DNA from: Saitoella complicata NRRL Y-17804
Lineage: Eukaryota; Ascomycota; Saitoellomycetes; Saitoellales; Saitoellaceae
Length of the DNA stretch: 64,000 nt
Direction: 5' to 3'
NCBI RefSeq assembly: GCF_001661265.1
Contig: NW_017567000.1
Location: 310,001 to 374,000, forward strand
Under the pieces are notes generated by a model, which was given only the letters and a program-made list of their open reading frames with translations, was not told where the DNA came from and searched no databases. The position numbers and the translations under genes were made by a program. Position 1 is the first letter of the stretch; each line of letters opens with the position of its first letter. This document shows, in pieces, positions 44,472 through 55,588 of the stretch.

Positions 44472-47400
44472 ATGAGCAGCCAGCCCTCCGCCCCTGCGAA
44501 GAACACCTCTACACAGCCAGCGAAGCCCGCATTCAACTACGCGCAGGCCGCAAAGAAGACTGTGCAGCAGGCTGCCAGCAGTCAAGCAAGTCAAGCAAGT
44601 GTCGCTTCCTCGACCGCAAGTACCACGCCCACTGCCTCGACTAGCTCGACGCCTGCGCCCCCCAAGACCACTCAGACCACTCAGACCGGTATGTTTTCAT
44701 GTTTATGAATTGTAAGACGAGTACTGACGTGCATTTTGTATAGCTAAGCCTACTGCTCCCGCAGATGCTGCGGTGAATGGCTCTACAGCTGCGGATGCTC
44801 CGGCACCGGCTGCTGAGAACAAGACCAACCCTCCTGTGAACGTCTGGAACAAAGGTGCTCCTATTCACATGCCCAAGGCTCCTGCCTCGGTCGCCGCCAC
44901 CGCCAATGCTGGTATCCAATTTGGCTCGATTGGCAACGAGGGCAAGCCAGTTCCTGCTTCTCCTTCGCCTGGGCCTCAGCAAAACCAGAGCGGTGGTGTT
45001 CCCCCACCAGCACAGGTCGTCAATGCGCCTACCTTTGGTACCATCAACGAGGACTCCAAGCCTGCCGCTGCCGCTGTTGCCACCGCGGCTCCTGCCGATG
45101 CTGCTCTGAGACCGCCCACTCACCGTCCCACTTCCTCGGTGTCTGGTCCTTCTCCTACTCTTCCTCATATGGCGCCCGCCCAGCACGCCCGTCGCGAATC
45201 CACTCACTCTACCCAGTCGAACGTTTCCGACTTCCGCGCGCAGCACGCGGGTCCTCAGTCTCCCCACAGGCAGTACCAGACTCCTCAGTACCCTGCTTAC
45301 CCTCAGCAGTACGCCGCTCCTGGTGCTTACGGTTACCCTCCTCAGGGCCAGTTCAACCCTAACCAGACTCGTGGCCCTCGCCCCGGATCTAACCAGGCTA
45401 TGCCCCCGTACCAGGGTCGTCCTAACGCTCAGCAGGGTCCCCGCACTCCTCAGATGATGAACTCTCAGCCTATCCCTCAGTGGACTCCTACCGCCTACGC
45501 TCAGACTCAGCAGTACATGCCTGTTCCAGGACAATACCCCGGCATGGACATGAACATGTACTACCAGCAGCAGCAGCAAATGTATTACGGCCAGGTCCCC
45601 GCGCAACCCGCTGTTCAGCCCACTAGCCCCCGACCTTTCGCTGCCGCTGTTCCCGGTGCTGCTCCCGCTACTCCTTTGAGCCGTAGCGCTTCCAGTGACC
45701 GTCCTGCTACTGCTTCCTCCCAGGGTGAGCCTAAGACACCTCTGTCTTCCTTCGTCCGCCCCAGCGCCAAGAAGAGCTCCGCCATCAAGATCATCAACCC
45801 CAACACTCTTTCTGAGGTCGAGGTTCCCAAGGGTACCCCCACTCCTGCTGAGAAGACCCCTACCCCCGCTGCCGCTGAGTTGAAGCGGACTATTAGCCCC
45901 GCTGTCAGCACCCCTCCCCGAAGCCCCGTCAAGGCCGACGTTCCTAAGTCTCAGACTGACGACGAGAAGGCCGCTGTCAAGGCTGCTTTCTTGAAGAAGG
46001 TTCAGGAGGCCAAGGAGAAGGATGAGAGGGAAGCCAGGGAGGCTGCTGAGAAGGTCAAGAAGGATGCGGAAGAAGTCGAGAAGAAGAAGGCCGAGGAAGC
46101 CGAGAAGGTTAAGCGTGAGGAGGAGGAGAAGAAGGCTGCTGAGGAGAAGGTTAAGAAGGACGCCGAGGAGGCCGAGGAGAAGGCTAAGAAGGACGCCGAG
46201 GAGGCCGAGGAACGCAAGAAGGCCGACGAGGAGGTTGCTGCCAAGAAGGCTGAGGAGGAAGCCGCCGCTGTTAAGAAGGCCGAGGAGGCCGAAGAACGCA
46301 AGAAGGCCGACGAGGAGGTTGCTGTCAAGAAGGCCGAGGAGGAAGCCGCCGCTGTTAAGAAGGCTGAGGAGGCCGAAGAACGCAAGAAGGCCGAAGAGGA
46401 CGCTGCCGCCGAGGCTGCCGCTGCAGCTGCGAAGAAGGAGGATGATGAGGCCAAGCTGGCTGCTGCTACCGCTGCCGTTAGCGAGTCCGCTCACTCCTTG
46501 CCTACTATCGATGAGAAGCCTACCGATGGTACTGGTGATGAGGAGGCTGCCTCTACCGACAAGAAGGACCGCAAGCCTGCCCCGGCTGCGATTGACATTG
46601 TCAAGGCTACGGACCCCTCCGTTCCCTCCCCTGCCATGACTGCTCTCCGTTCTGCTCGTCTTCTTGAGGATCTTAAGGAGGTTTCTTACCCCGAGGGTGT
46701 CGACTCTCCGAACCCTGCTCTTAACGCCAATGCCACGGACGGTAAGTTCAAGTACGACCGCGACTTCCTGTTGCAGTTCCAGGACGCGTACACCGAGAAG
46801 CCCAACATTGACTGGGATGCTCGCATTAAGGAGTGCATCGGTGACTTGAGCGAGTCCCGCTCCAAGATGGGATCTCGCAGCAACTCCCGTGCTAGCGGTG
46901 CTCCCGCTCAGGGTGGTACTCCTTTCCAGATGGGTCAATTCTCTACTGGCAAGGCTTTCGGTTCCACCTCCCAGGACCGCTTCAATTTTGCTACCCAGCA
47001 ATTGCGCGCTGGTCGCGATCCTTCCCTTAACGCCCCCAGCGGCAGCTTCGCCGGTATCGGTGGCAAGTTCCAGCAGATGCCTCCTATCAGCAGACAGGGA
47101 TCCTCCACTGCTTTGGCTGGATCTCCCCGTACCAACTCCAGGAGCACCAGAGGTTCCAGGCGTGGCGGCGAGGGCAGACAGGACACTAACCGCGAACAGA
47201 AGGGTGCACCCACCATTCCCCTCGACCAAGTTAAGCCTCTCGAGATGTCCAGCAACCGATGGGCACCAAGAACCGCTGACAAGAAGGAGGAACCCGTTGC
47301 TCCCGCTGCCGAGGAGGGTCAGGAGCTCATGGCTCCTGAGATGGTCCAGAGGAAGGTCAAGTCGGCGCTTAACAAGCTTACGCTTGAGAAGTTCGACAAG

Positions 47401-48834
47401 ATATCCGACCAGATTCTTGAGATCGCTGCTCAGTCCAAGTTCGAGAAGGATGGTCGTACTTTGAGACAGGTCATTCAGTTGACCTTCGAGAAGGCCACTG
47501 ATGAGTCTACTTTCTCTAACATGTACGCTCGTTTCTGTCGCAAGACCATGGAGACTGTCGACCCCTCGATCAGCGACAACAACGTCCACGACAAGGCCGG
47601 TAACCCCGTTACTGGTGGTGCTTTGTTCCGCAAGTACTTGCTTAACAGATGTCAGGAGGACTTCGAGCGTGGTTGGAAGTCTCAGCTGCCTCCCAAGCCT
47701 GAGGGTGACGCCGACACTAAGGAGGCCGAGCTCATGTCCGAGGAGTACTACATTGCTGCTGCTGCTAAGCGTCGTGGTCTCGGTTTGGTCCGTTTCATTG
47801 GTGAGCTTTACAAGCTTAGCATGTTGACCGAGAAGATTATGCACGAGTGTATCCGTCGTCTTTTGGCTAACATTGTTGACCCTGAGGAGGAGGAGATTGA
47901 GTCTTTGTGCAAGCTCTTGACGACCGTCGGTGGTACCCTTGACAACGACAAGGGACGTCAGTTGATGAACGCTTACTTCGACCGTATGCACTCTATGCTC
48001 CAGAGCGATGCTATTGCTAGCCGCATGAAGTTCATGATCATGGACGTCATTGACTTGCGCAAAGCCAACTGGAAGGGCAAGGAGGCCGACAAGGGCCCCA
48101 AGACCATCCAGGAGATTCACGAGGAGGCTGCTGCTGCAAAGGCTGCCGCTGACGCTGCTCGTCCTCCTGCTCCCTCCCGCGGAGGTAGCCGTGCTGAGTT
48201 CGGTCGCGGTGATGCTCGCCTTTCTCGTCAAGGTTCTACCTTCGCTGGTGGTGCCCCCGCTACTCAGGCTAATGCTGACGGCTGGACCCTCCAGAAGACC
48301 GCCTCCAACCAGCGCGCGGGTGACCTTACCAAAATGGGATCTATCCGCTCTGGCGTTGCCGGTTCCTTCGGTCCTTCCTCTGCTGGTTTCACCTCTTTGA
48401 GGTCCAACTCCAAGAAGGGTTCTCAGGGTGGTAACGCCCTCTCCAAGGAGCCTTCTGCTTCTTCCAGGGCTGCTACTCCCCCTACCCTTGCTCCTCCCCA
48501 GGCTACCAAGACCTTGAACCCCTTCGACCTTCTCGGCGATGGTAACGAGGATGAGCACAAGGAGGAGGCTTCCGAGGAGGCTCCTTCCGCGAGGCCTCGG
48601 TTGAACCTTCTCCCCAGGACACTCCCTGTTGAACCTTCTCAGCCCAGCCCAAGCCCCGCTGAGGGTGAGGAGGGTGAGGAAGAGGAGGAGGAGCCCGTCG
48701 GGGAAGAGTCTGTTGAGGACGTTGTCGCGGAGATGGAGGAGGCTGCTCCTGTCACCGAGGCCCCTGCTGAGGCTGCGCAGGAGATCTTCGGTGAGGAGGC
48801 TGCGGAGACTCCCGCACCTGCTGCCCAGGAGTAG
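44472..48834 (+). CDS. translation initiation factor eIF4G
   Basis: Scaffold that joins eIF4E, eIF4A and Pab1 on mRNA. Exons are 44472-44688 and 44744-48834 (1435 residues); the 55-base intron splits an Ala codon. The N-terminal half is Pro/Gln/Ala-rich and disordered. Residues about 390-560 are a Lys/Glu/Ala helix with an 84-base tandem repeat. The eIF4E-binding motif is YDRDFLLQF near 46755 (Y-x4-L-hydrophobic). The RNA-binding/eIF4A entry segment has PLEMSSNRWAP. The MIF4G domain runs about 47340-48080 (KSALNKLTLEKFDKISDQIL, LFRKYLLNRCQEDFERGW, EEIESLCKLLTTVGGTLDND). The Ser-rich tail ends in Glu/Ala-rich repeats. Codon use is highly biased (GCT/GCC, AAG, GAG), consistent with strong expression. 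Confidence 0.95.
46195..46437 (+). repeat. 84-bp tandem repeat inside eIF4G
   Basis: About 2.9 units of a 28-residue block (AEEAEERKKADEEVAAKKAE then EEAAAVKK) at 46195-46278, 46279-46362 and a diverged third copy. It lies in the long charged helix between the N-terminal disordered arm and the eIF4E site. Confidence 0.85.
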
Positions 48835-49366
48835 AATTTGTGTTTGCTAAAAAAGAGTGATTGACGATAGCATCTGCCAACGAGTGAAATGGGTCACCGG
48901 TGGCCATCTAAAAGCATTTCTATATTTGATTCGGGGGTTTTGTCTTTTTGGTGTTTTCTGTTTTCTTATTCTTTTCTTGTTCAGTAATCTACTAGACGAG
49001 GAGTTTCGTCTGGAATGGAAAGCTCTTTGATTGTCACGCTCGTGTCCTACAGTCATGATCATCACACATGTCCGCGATCTACATGAAACGACAGGGTTCA
49101 TTCAGGGTCATAAAAGCAAAACATGTCGCCTAACCTTTCACTTGAACACGGCTGTACTGCGGTTGTGCGGCGAAAGGGTCCTCGGTCGTTTAGTCTCGAC
49201 GATGAGGCTCAGCTGGTGCTCGATGTGTCACTGATCATGACGAAACACGTACACCGCAACTAGCACCACCGCAGTAGAAAGTAGCATAGCCCCTGAACCC
49301 GCCCTGTCTCCCATCCTTCTACCTATACTCTCGGAGAACCATTCTTCTCTTTCATAGACGTCCAGC
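48835..49366. other. intergenic region, eIF4G 3' end and USP promoter
   Basis: 532 bases. T-rich 3' end signal just after eIF4G (48920-48980). A minus-strand 46-codon frame with a hydrophobic helix overlaps 49228-49368 and is treated as a finding, not as a gene. Confidence 0.4.
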
Positions 49367-50722
49367 ATGTCATTGTTACGAAAGGCGTCGACGTCTCTGC
49401 GGCGTATGCGACGGGGTTCGGATCCGCCGCCGGTATCGCGTGACGTGCAGCCGTCGAAACCCATACGTTACACCCAGTCAAGCGAAAACACCCAGCTCAA
49501 CCAAGTCCAGCAGCTGATCAACAGGCAGACCAAGAGCGAAATACAGACAGACTCCATCTCCGAGGAACCTGGTCACACACCTTTTGCGGACCACTATAAC
49601 ATGTCTGCGGCGGCGCCGAAGCCCGTACGTCCGGAATCTGTGTCGTTTACTACTACGCCTGCGATAGATTCGCCGAGGAAGCCTTCTTCCCTTAAGATTC
49701 AGGAGCCGAATCAGCCTTCGCCTACGACGGAAGATAGCTCTACGGTGGTGCCTGCACAGTTGACGACGGTAGTGAGCAGTGCGGTCACTCCGCCGGCACA
49801 CATCCGCAGGAGATCACAAATTTCACCTCCCCCGCCGTCTCGATACAAGAAGCGAGTTGGGTTCGATACGTTCACCAATAAGGATGCTACGCGATATTCC
49901 TTGACGCTCAAGAGTAAGCATGCAGAATACGTCTACAACCGCCATTCCCGCACATTCTTGATCGGATCAGACACCTCAGACTACTCGGACTACGCCCTCG
50001 ACTGGCTCCTAGAATCCCTCGTCGAAGACGGCGACGAGATTGTGGCACTCCGGGTTGTCGAACCTGAAAGCATGTTTGGCTTCTCCGTCGACGACTACCG
50101 CGTCGAAGCAACCAAACTCCTTGACTCCGTCATCGCAAAAAATAACGCCTTAGGAAGCGGCTCAAAACACATCTCTGTCATCGTCGAGTACGCAACGGGC
50201 AAAATCCAAGACTACATTCAACACACGATCTATATGTACCAACCCGACTCCCTCATCGTTGGATCTCGTGGTCGACAGTTGGGAATCCAAGCACTGATGC
50301 CCGGCTCCATCTCGAAATACTGCCTCCAATACTCGCCCGTCCCCGTCGTCGTCGTCCGTCCCGACCCCAAACGAGCAAAGAAGAAGAAGAAGCGACTAGC
50401 AGACCCAGGCCGTCGAGCCTACATCGACCTCCTCGAGAAATGCGGCGAGAACGTACCGGATGACTCGACCGGGATGCACGTCGCTTGGCCTATGCTATTG
50501 ACGTCCGGACAGAGCGACCTCGCGGAGCCGGTGGAGGTTGTGCCGTTGAAGGATCGGACGATTAGTTTGGATGTGCCGATGCAGAGGGAGAGGAGTTCGA
50601 GTGGGATTAGTACTGGGGAGGGAAGTGCGGTAGATAGTCCGTCGCCCGGGGGTTCGAAGAGGATTTTCTTTCAGAGGAGGGTGAGCAATAGTAGCTCGAA
50701 GAGTGGGCTGTCGGATTCGTGA
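49367..50722 (+). CDS. universal stress protein (UspA) domain protein
   Basis: Fungal UspA-domain proteins are thought to bind ATP and act in stress signalling; the exact role is unknown. A single exon of 451 residues. Residues 1-180 are a disordered Ser/Pro/Thr-rich arm. The USP fold spans about 190-350: RTFLIGSDTSDYSDYALDWL, DEIVALRVVEPES, HISVIVEYATGKIQDYI, and the ATP-binding motif GSRGRQLGIQALMPGS (G-x2-G-x9-G-S), then VPVVVVRPD. A basic run (KRAKKKKKR) and a Ser-rich tail follow. The long arms distinguish it from bacterial UspA. Confidence 0.88.
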   Translation: MSLLRKASTSLRRMRRGSDPPPVSRDVQPSKPIRYTQSSENTQLNQVQQLINRQTKSEIQTDSISEEPGHTPFADHYNMSAAAPKPVRPESVSFTTTPAIDSPRKPSSLKIQEPNQPSPTTEDSSTVVPAQLTTVVSSAVTPPAHIRRRSQISPPPPSRYKKRVGFDTFTNKDATRYSLTLKSKHAEYVYNRHSRTFLIGSDTSDYSDYALDWLLESLVEDGDEIVALRVVEPESMFGFSVDDYRVEATKLLDSVIAKNNALGSGSKHISVIVEYATGKIQDYIQHTIYMYQPDSLIVGSRGRQLGIQALMPGSISKYCLQYSPVPVVVVRPDPKRAKKKKKRLADPGRRAYIDLLEKCGENVPDDSTGMHVAWPMLLTSGQSDLAEPVEVVPLKDRTISLDVPMQRERSSSGISTGEGSAVDSPSPGGSKRIFFQRRVSNSSSKSGLSDS

Positions 50723-50993
50723 ATGTTATGAGATGGATGGATTTGCCAGGTCATGGGTACTTGGTGAGATTATTACTGTATGGATCGAGATCCAGGATGC
50801 GTTGACAGGGTCCTGATACGGGAATATTCTTCACTTATTTATGCTATGAATACAAACTGCAGGAGCAGTAAAAACAGATGATAACCAATATGTCCAACTG
50901 TTCATTAACTAGCTATCTTACATCACCAAAACTGAGCATATCAGATATAAACGGTATAAAGCAGATTGGTCCTTCCCTTCTTACAATTTCTCC

Positions 50994-51941
50994 TTACAAC
51001 AACTGCTGAGCAGGAGCGGAGGGAGCAGGAGCTCCAAGAGCAGCAGAAGGCTCGGCAGGCGCACTTGGAACCCCAGCAGTCGTCGGAGTCTGTCCAGCAG
51101 AAACCTTAGACGCACCGGCATTAATCGTCGAAGCAACAGTCGCGACCCCAGCATGAGCCTGCGCAACAGCATCCTGAACCCTCTTCTCAGCCGCATCAAG
51201 CTTCTCCTGATACACACGTCCCTCACCCTGCTCCTTCCTCAAATCCGCCAACCGACGGGCCTCGGCGTGGATGTCGAGAACTTGCTTTGAGGTGGTGTCG
51301 TAGAATGAGCGGACTTTGGCGCCGAGGGGGTGGTTGTTCGCTTTCTCGAAATAGCGAGAGAAGAGGCCTTGGGCTTGAGTTGCGGTGTTCGTTGCGGTGG
51401 AGGAGATGGCGTATTTGGTGTCGAGCTCGGTGGCTTTGTCAGTGACGTGGAGCTTGGAGTCGATTTGGGTTGCGGTGGATTTGAGGTTGTCCAAGGCGGT
51501 GCTGAGGAAAGATTGAAAGCGGTTAGAGATACCTTGCTTTTGGTCGATTTCGAGACCCTTGTGGAGGGCAACGTCAGAGATGACATAGCCATGAGACAAG
51601 TATTCAGCGAGGATGGTAGCCTTGGGCTTATCTTCCTGTGCGACATCGGTGGTGTGCGCATCCGTCGCGGCGACATCAGGTCCAGGAAGGTTCTCGGGGG
51701 TGATCGTGGAGGTCTCGCCATCGGAAGACTTAATATAAACCTTGTTCGTACCCAATTGAGCCTCGTGGAGCAAGAGTGCGGTACGGGCAGCAGCGGGGTT
51801 GGCGAAAGTGATCACGACAGTCTGGGTTCCCTCTGACTCTTGGATGTCGAGGGAGTTGATCCGGCCGCAGAAAGAGAAGAACTCTCTGATCTGCTTCTCG
51901 GTGACATCGGGCGAGAGGTTAGAGGCGGTAATTGAAGACAT
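50994..51941 (-). CDS. VIP1: RRM protein, Vip1 family
   Basis: Matches S. pombe Vip1 and its filamentous-fungal orthologues, an abundant cytosolic RRM protein of unclear role. A single exon of 315 residues. The RRM spans residues 1-75: MSSITASNLSPDVTEKQIRE, FFSFCGRINSLDIQESEGTQ, VVITFANPAAARTALLLHEA. After an acidic linker the central conserved part is TILAEYLSHGYVISDVALHK, GISNRFQSFLSTALDNLKS and FDxTSKQVLDIHAEARRLAD-like YDTTSKQVLDIHAEARRLAD. The C terminus is Ala/Pro-rich. It is not the inositol kinase that shares the symbol Vip1 in yeast. Confidence 0.9.
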   Translation of the reverse strand: MSSITASNLSPDVTEKQIREFFSFCGRINSLDIQESEGTQTVVITFANPAAARTALLLHEAQLGTNKVYIKSSDGETSTITPENLPGPDVAATDAHTTDVAQEDKPKATILAEYLSHGYVISDVALHKGLEIDQKQGISNRFQSFLSTALDNLKSTATQIDSKLHVTDKATELDTKYAISSTATNTATQAQGLFSRYFEKANNHPLGAKVRSFYDTTSKQVLDIHAEARRLADLRKEQGEGRVYQEKLDAAEKRVQDAVAQAHAGVATVASTINAGASKVSAGQTPTTAGVPSAPAEPSAALGAPAPSAPAQQLL

Positions 51942-52299
51942 GGTATTTGATGTAAATCGGTTATGGGTTTGTGGGATTTTCGTCCTTTTGGAGTTGTAGG
52001 CCAAGGCGCGGGTGCAGGACTTCAGCTGTGACGTCGCAATCGCTGATAGACGCCCGCCGCCTGCTGTCATGGAGCAGTCCGGTACGCAGGCGTGCAGTGG
52101 GCAAGAAGAGGGGGAAACTCGGGATTTCTTTGCAAAGCTCAATTGATTTCTTTTCTGAAAGATTAAAAGAAGTCCTGCTATGCCAGAATCAGAGGACTTT
52201 GAAGCGTGGGGGGTGGGGGGTATACAGATGCCATTAATGTGCAAGCGTGGGGAAACTAAAAAGCAACGTACAAAACTCATGAGGATCCTCAGTCAGCCT
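51942..52299. other. VIP1 promoter and PRISE 3' region
   Basis: 358 bases. Pyrimidine-rich in places; no gene seen. Confidence 0.35.
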
Positions 52300-53686
52300 T
52301 TAAACTTTCGGAATCAACTTCATCTCCGCCGCCTCTTCGAATGTCGCCAGATACGAATCGTAGCTGTCAACAAACCCAAAGAAGCCATACTTCCTCGCCT
52401 TATCCATACTCAACATCAAAGGCCAAGACCAGCAAATAGCATAATCAGTGAACGAAAAGACCGCATCAATGTTCTCCTCTTTCATGGCCCACGTATCCAA
52501 TCCTTGTTCCTTGGCAAGTTTGTTGAACGCTTCTTGGACTTCCGGAGCGCGGGCCCACTGAGCGAGCGTGAATGACATTTTCGCGACACCAGGGGGACCG
52601 AATCTGTAAGAGCCTCAGCAAAAACGTTATTGGGGATAAATATCAGAGGTACATACCCTCTCGGCGGCGGATCATAGGGCATATCCACCTTCTGGTAGAC
52701 CCCCTTCTCACTCGGCTTCGTATACTCTAACCCATACCTCTCCGCCAACTTTGGCCAGAACTTACCATAGGAAAACGGAGAGCCATCCGTCAAGTTGAAC
52801 GACTCATTGTCGCAACTCTCACTCAAGGCGCACCATTCCTCGAAGTACGCGTTAAGGTAAGCGGAACTTTGGTCTTGGATAGTATCCCACGCTCTAATAT
52901 CACCCGGGAAATGAAGGTTGCGACCCAGGGCTTTTTGGACAGCGGCGTAGATTCCGAGGGGGATGGCCACATTCATTGCGTTTCCCTGAACTGAGCCGAG
53001 GATGAAGGAGGGACGAGCGACGGACCAGGTGCAGTTGTTCTCGTTGCACCATTTCTCGAGGATGTCTTCCTGAGTGTAGTAGAAGTTGGGTTCGATATCA
53101 ACGCGAGAGTCGGTCTCGTGGCTGGGACATTTGGCGGGACCCAAATGGTATCCGTAATGCTTTGCACCGGTTTGGAGGATGATACGTTTGGGGTGAATAT
53201 CGGCGATCGTGAGTGCCGCGAGGAAGTTGGAGAGGAGCTTCCCGTTGACTTCACACATCTTCTCAGCCATGGACCATAGTCCTTGTCCTTCCTCGCGCGG
53301 TTGAACATAGGCAAAGAAAAACACGTAGTCACTGTATCCCGTGTCAGCACATCGATATACTTGAGTATCCGAACGAAATACCCTTTCACATTCCCCTCCT
53401 TCAACTTCTCCGCAATCTCCTCCGGGCTAGTATCCAAAAAATCGACAGCAGTATGCTTCACATTCTCACCAAAATTCTCCTGCAACGGCCTCCTCGACAA
53501 AGAGTGAATCTCCGACCAGCGTTCGGGGGCTTTGGAGAGGATGCGGAGCATGTGGACGCCGCTGATCCCGTTCGCGCCGGCTACGATGGCGGATTGGCCT
53601 TTAATTGCGTCGAGGACGGGAAGGCCGTGGAAGAGGCCATTGGAGTAGACACGGTCTGTAATGGGTTTGCTTGGAGCGTTTCGCAT
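52300..53686 (-). CDS. PRISE-type atypical SDR (progesterone 5-beta-reductase / iridoid synthase-like)
   Basis: NAD(P)H-dependent reductase of activated C=C bonds; natural substrate unknown. Exons are 53382-53686, 52657-53331 and 52300-52603 (427 residues); introns are 50 and 53 bases. The cofactor motif is SAIVAGANGISGVHML (GxxGxxG). Catalytic residues of the family are present: Lys in IILQTGAKHYGYHLGP and Tyr in EPNFYYTQEDIL. Downstream marks are TWSVARPSFILGSVQGNAMN and FNLTDGSPFSYGKFWPKLAE. Exon 3 restores FGPPGVAKMSFTLAQWARAP. Such genes in fungi often lie in catabolic or secondary-metabolite loci. A TATAAA sequence on its strand sits about 60 bases upstream of the start. Confidence 0.87.
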
Positions 53687-53742
53687 TGTGCACGATGACT
53701 GCTATTGGACGGTCAATGGGTAAAGCTGGGAACCCCATGGCC

Positions 53743-53750
53743 GTTTATAA
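53743..53750 (-). promoter_or_regulatory. TATA box candidate for the PRISE gene
   Basis: Reads TTATAAAC on the minus strand, about 60 bases before the ATG at 53686. TATA boxes are rare among the other short promoters here. Confidence 0.45.
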
Positions 53751-54051
53751 GCAACGGATAGCTGAGCCTCAATTTGTCATCTACAGGCTGGCTCTTGTAT
53801 CCGCACCGGCAACAGACTTCCCGTCCATCACAAGATCCAGCTGTGCTGTCAAATGATCCAGTTTACTCATGGCCCTAGCGCTTTCTCAGACCAGCTGGTT
53901 CACGCGCGCGCGAGACCGACAGCAGCAGCTGGACCCCCACTTGACGGGACCCCGCATTCCATGTCGAAGCGGAGGAAACAACACCGAGATGAGGTGCTTG
54001 GACAGCTGTATACCCCACTCGAGCTGCGAAGGCCTCTGATCAAATATGAGG

Positions 54052-54058
54052 TATAAAA
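54052..54058 (+). promoter_or_regulatory. TATA box candidate for the cyclase-family gene
   Basis: TATAAAAG about 105 bases upstream of the ATG at 54159, a distance usual for inducible fungal promoters. It lies in the same 472-base divergent region as the PRISE TATA box. Confidence 0.55.
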
Positions 54059-54158
54059 GCACGGGACCAACCTTGGTGTTTACCGGATCACTCGCTACGG
54101 ATCAGATCAACTCAACATACCCTCTACACCAGCAGATCGATTGAAAACAATCCTCGCA

Positions 54159-55130
54159 ATGCCAAACGTAAACACAAAGAACCTCCCCGACTTCGATGAC
54201 CTCCCCGAAGTCAAGGGCATGCCCAAAGGCTGTGCCTGGGGAATCTTCGGCGAAGCCGATGAAGTCGGCACCCTCAACCTCCTCACCCCCGACGTTGTCA
54301 TGGAAGCCCGCCAGGAGATCCAGACTGGTGAATCCGTCCAACTCGACTGGGGGCTTGAGAATGTCCAATTTCCCGGTTTCGGCCGTAAGGAGTTCTCGCA
54401 GAAGATCATTGACCTTTCGCCGAGTGGGTTGACGGCTCATGATGACGAGCTTCATATCAATACGCAGTCTGGGTCGCAGTGGGATTCGCTTCGGCACGTT
54501 GCGCATCAGGCTACGCGTACGTACTACAACGGTCTTCACCATGACGATGTCCTTGGTGGAGCCAAGACTACTCGCAATGGAATTCACAACTGGGTCGAGC
54601 GTGGTGGGATTGTCGGACGTGGAGTCTTGATTGACTGGGCTGCTTGGGCTGATGCGAAGGGCATTGAGTACAACCCCGTCAGCCGCCACGAGATCCCGAT
54701 TGCCCAGTTGGATGAGGTCGCCAAAGCCCAAGGAACCGAGTTTAAGCACGGTGACATCTTGATCGTCCGAACTGGTTTCGTCAGGTGGCACGACAACGCC
54801 TCGACGGACGAACGCAAAGCCGGAACCCGCGACGCCGCAAACTTCATCGGTGTCCGCGCCGACGAGGACTCCAAGCGTTGGTTGTGGAACCATCACTTCG
54901 CCGCCGTCGCCGGTGATACGGTCGCATTCGAGGCTTGGCCTCCTCGTGATCCGATTTTGCATGAGTGGTTGTTGTCGTTGTGGGGAACGCCGATTGGTGA
55001 GATGTGGAATTTGGAGGAGTTGTCGCAGAAGTGTAAGAAGGAGGGGAGGTACACGTTCTTCTTGACTTCTGCTCCGCTCAATGTCAAGGGAGGTGTTGGG
55101 TCTACCCCCAATGCCATTGCCGTCTTCTGA
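54159..55130 (+). CDS. cyclase-family metal-dependent hydrolase (kynurenine formamidase-like fold)
   Basis: Members hydrolyse amides or lactones; substrate unknown here. A single exon of 323 residues starting MPNVNTKNLPDFDDLPEVKG; earlier in-frame codons lack ATG. The family fold (Pfam Cyclase) shows in WGIFGEADEVGTLNLLTPD, HINTQSGSQWDSLRHVAHQ (the fungal form of the metal-binding H-x-G-T-H-x-D loop), RGVLIDWAAWADAKGIEY, HGDILIVRTGFVRWHDN and GVRADEDSKRWLWNHHFAAV. The end ALNVKGGVGSTPNAIAV-like APLNVKGGVGSTPNAIAVF is common in fungal members. It pairs divergently with a reductase gene. Confidence 0.88.
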   Translation: MPNVNTKNLPDFDDLPEVKGMPKGCAWGIFGEADEVGTLNLLTPDVVMEARQEIQTGESVQLDWGLENVQFPGFGRKEFSQKIIDLSPSGLTAHDDELHINTQSGSQWDSLRHVAHQATRTYYNGLHHDDVLGGAKTTRNGIHNWVERGGIVGRGVLIDWAAWADAKGIEYNPVSRHEIPIAQLDEVAKAQGTEFKHGDILIVRTGFVRWHDNASTDERKAGTRDAANFIGVRADEDSKRWLWNHHFAAVAGDTVAFEAWPPRDPILHEWLLSLWGTPIGEMWNLEELSQKCKKEGRYTFFLTSAPLNVKGGVGSTPNAIAVF

Positions 55131-55588
55131 TCTGGTAGCAGTCTATGGACGATGGTGAAAGCAACTGTATGAGTAGGAGTTTTGTTATTGAGTCAATTGA
55201 GCTATATGATACCCCTGCTATTGTTTACACTCCGTTGTTCATCCTGAAGTCGTCCCGGGCCCATGACCGTCATGCCCCAACAAATCTGATAATGCCTACC
55301 ATCAAGAGGTAACGACAGTATGACGAAGCTTTTCTCCATCAATTTCACACAATTGACAAACCTGCCGAACTTCAAGCCAAGGTTGTGATATGACGTCATG
55401 GCACCCTCTCGCTGACGGCAGCTGTCATATGCGCTTTTAGCCTAGGAGATCCGAGATTCGACGATTATAAGAAGAACCCAACAACCCACCAAAGAGCATA
55501 CACCCCATCAAAACACAAACCATAAACAAATAAGGTGCATACATACCGTCTTCTTCCCTAAAGTTCATGCTAACAGCAAATCAGAATC
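55131..55588. other. intergenic region upstream of the 61-residue protein gene
   Basis: 458 bases. Contains a CCCCT stress-response-like element near 55211 and a TATAAG at about 55467, roughly 120 bases before the next ATG. No coding signal. Confidence 0.4.

Larger units (their letters stand above)
53687..54158. promoter_or_regulatory. divergent promoter PRISE / cyclase-family gene
   Basis: 472 bases between two start codons, with a TATA box on each side. Suggests co-regulation of the pair. GC-rich middle part (53905-53945) contains a CGCGCGCG run. Confidence 0.5.

Noticed and set aside
44641-48558. Minus-strand open frame of 1305 codons opposite eIF4G
   Set aside because: It mirrors the strong codon bias of eIF4G: GCT/GCC, AAG and GAG codons read as Ser/Leu/Gly-rich antisense text. 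Its composition is low complexity and no domain is seen.
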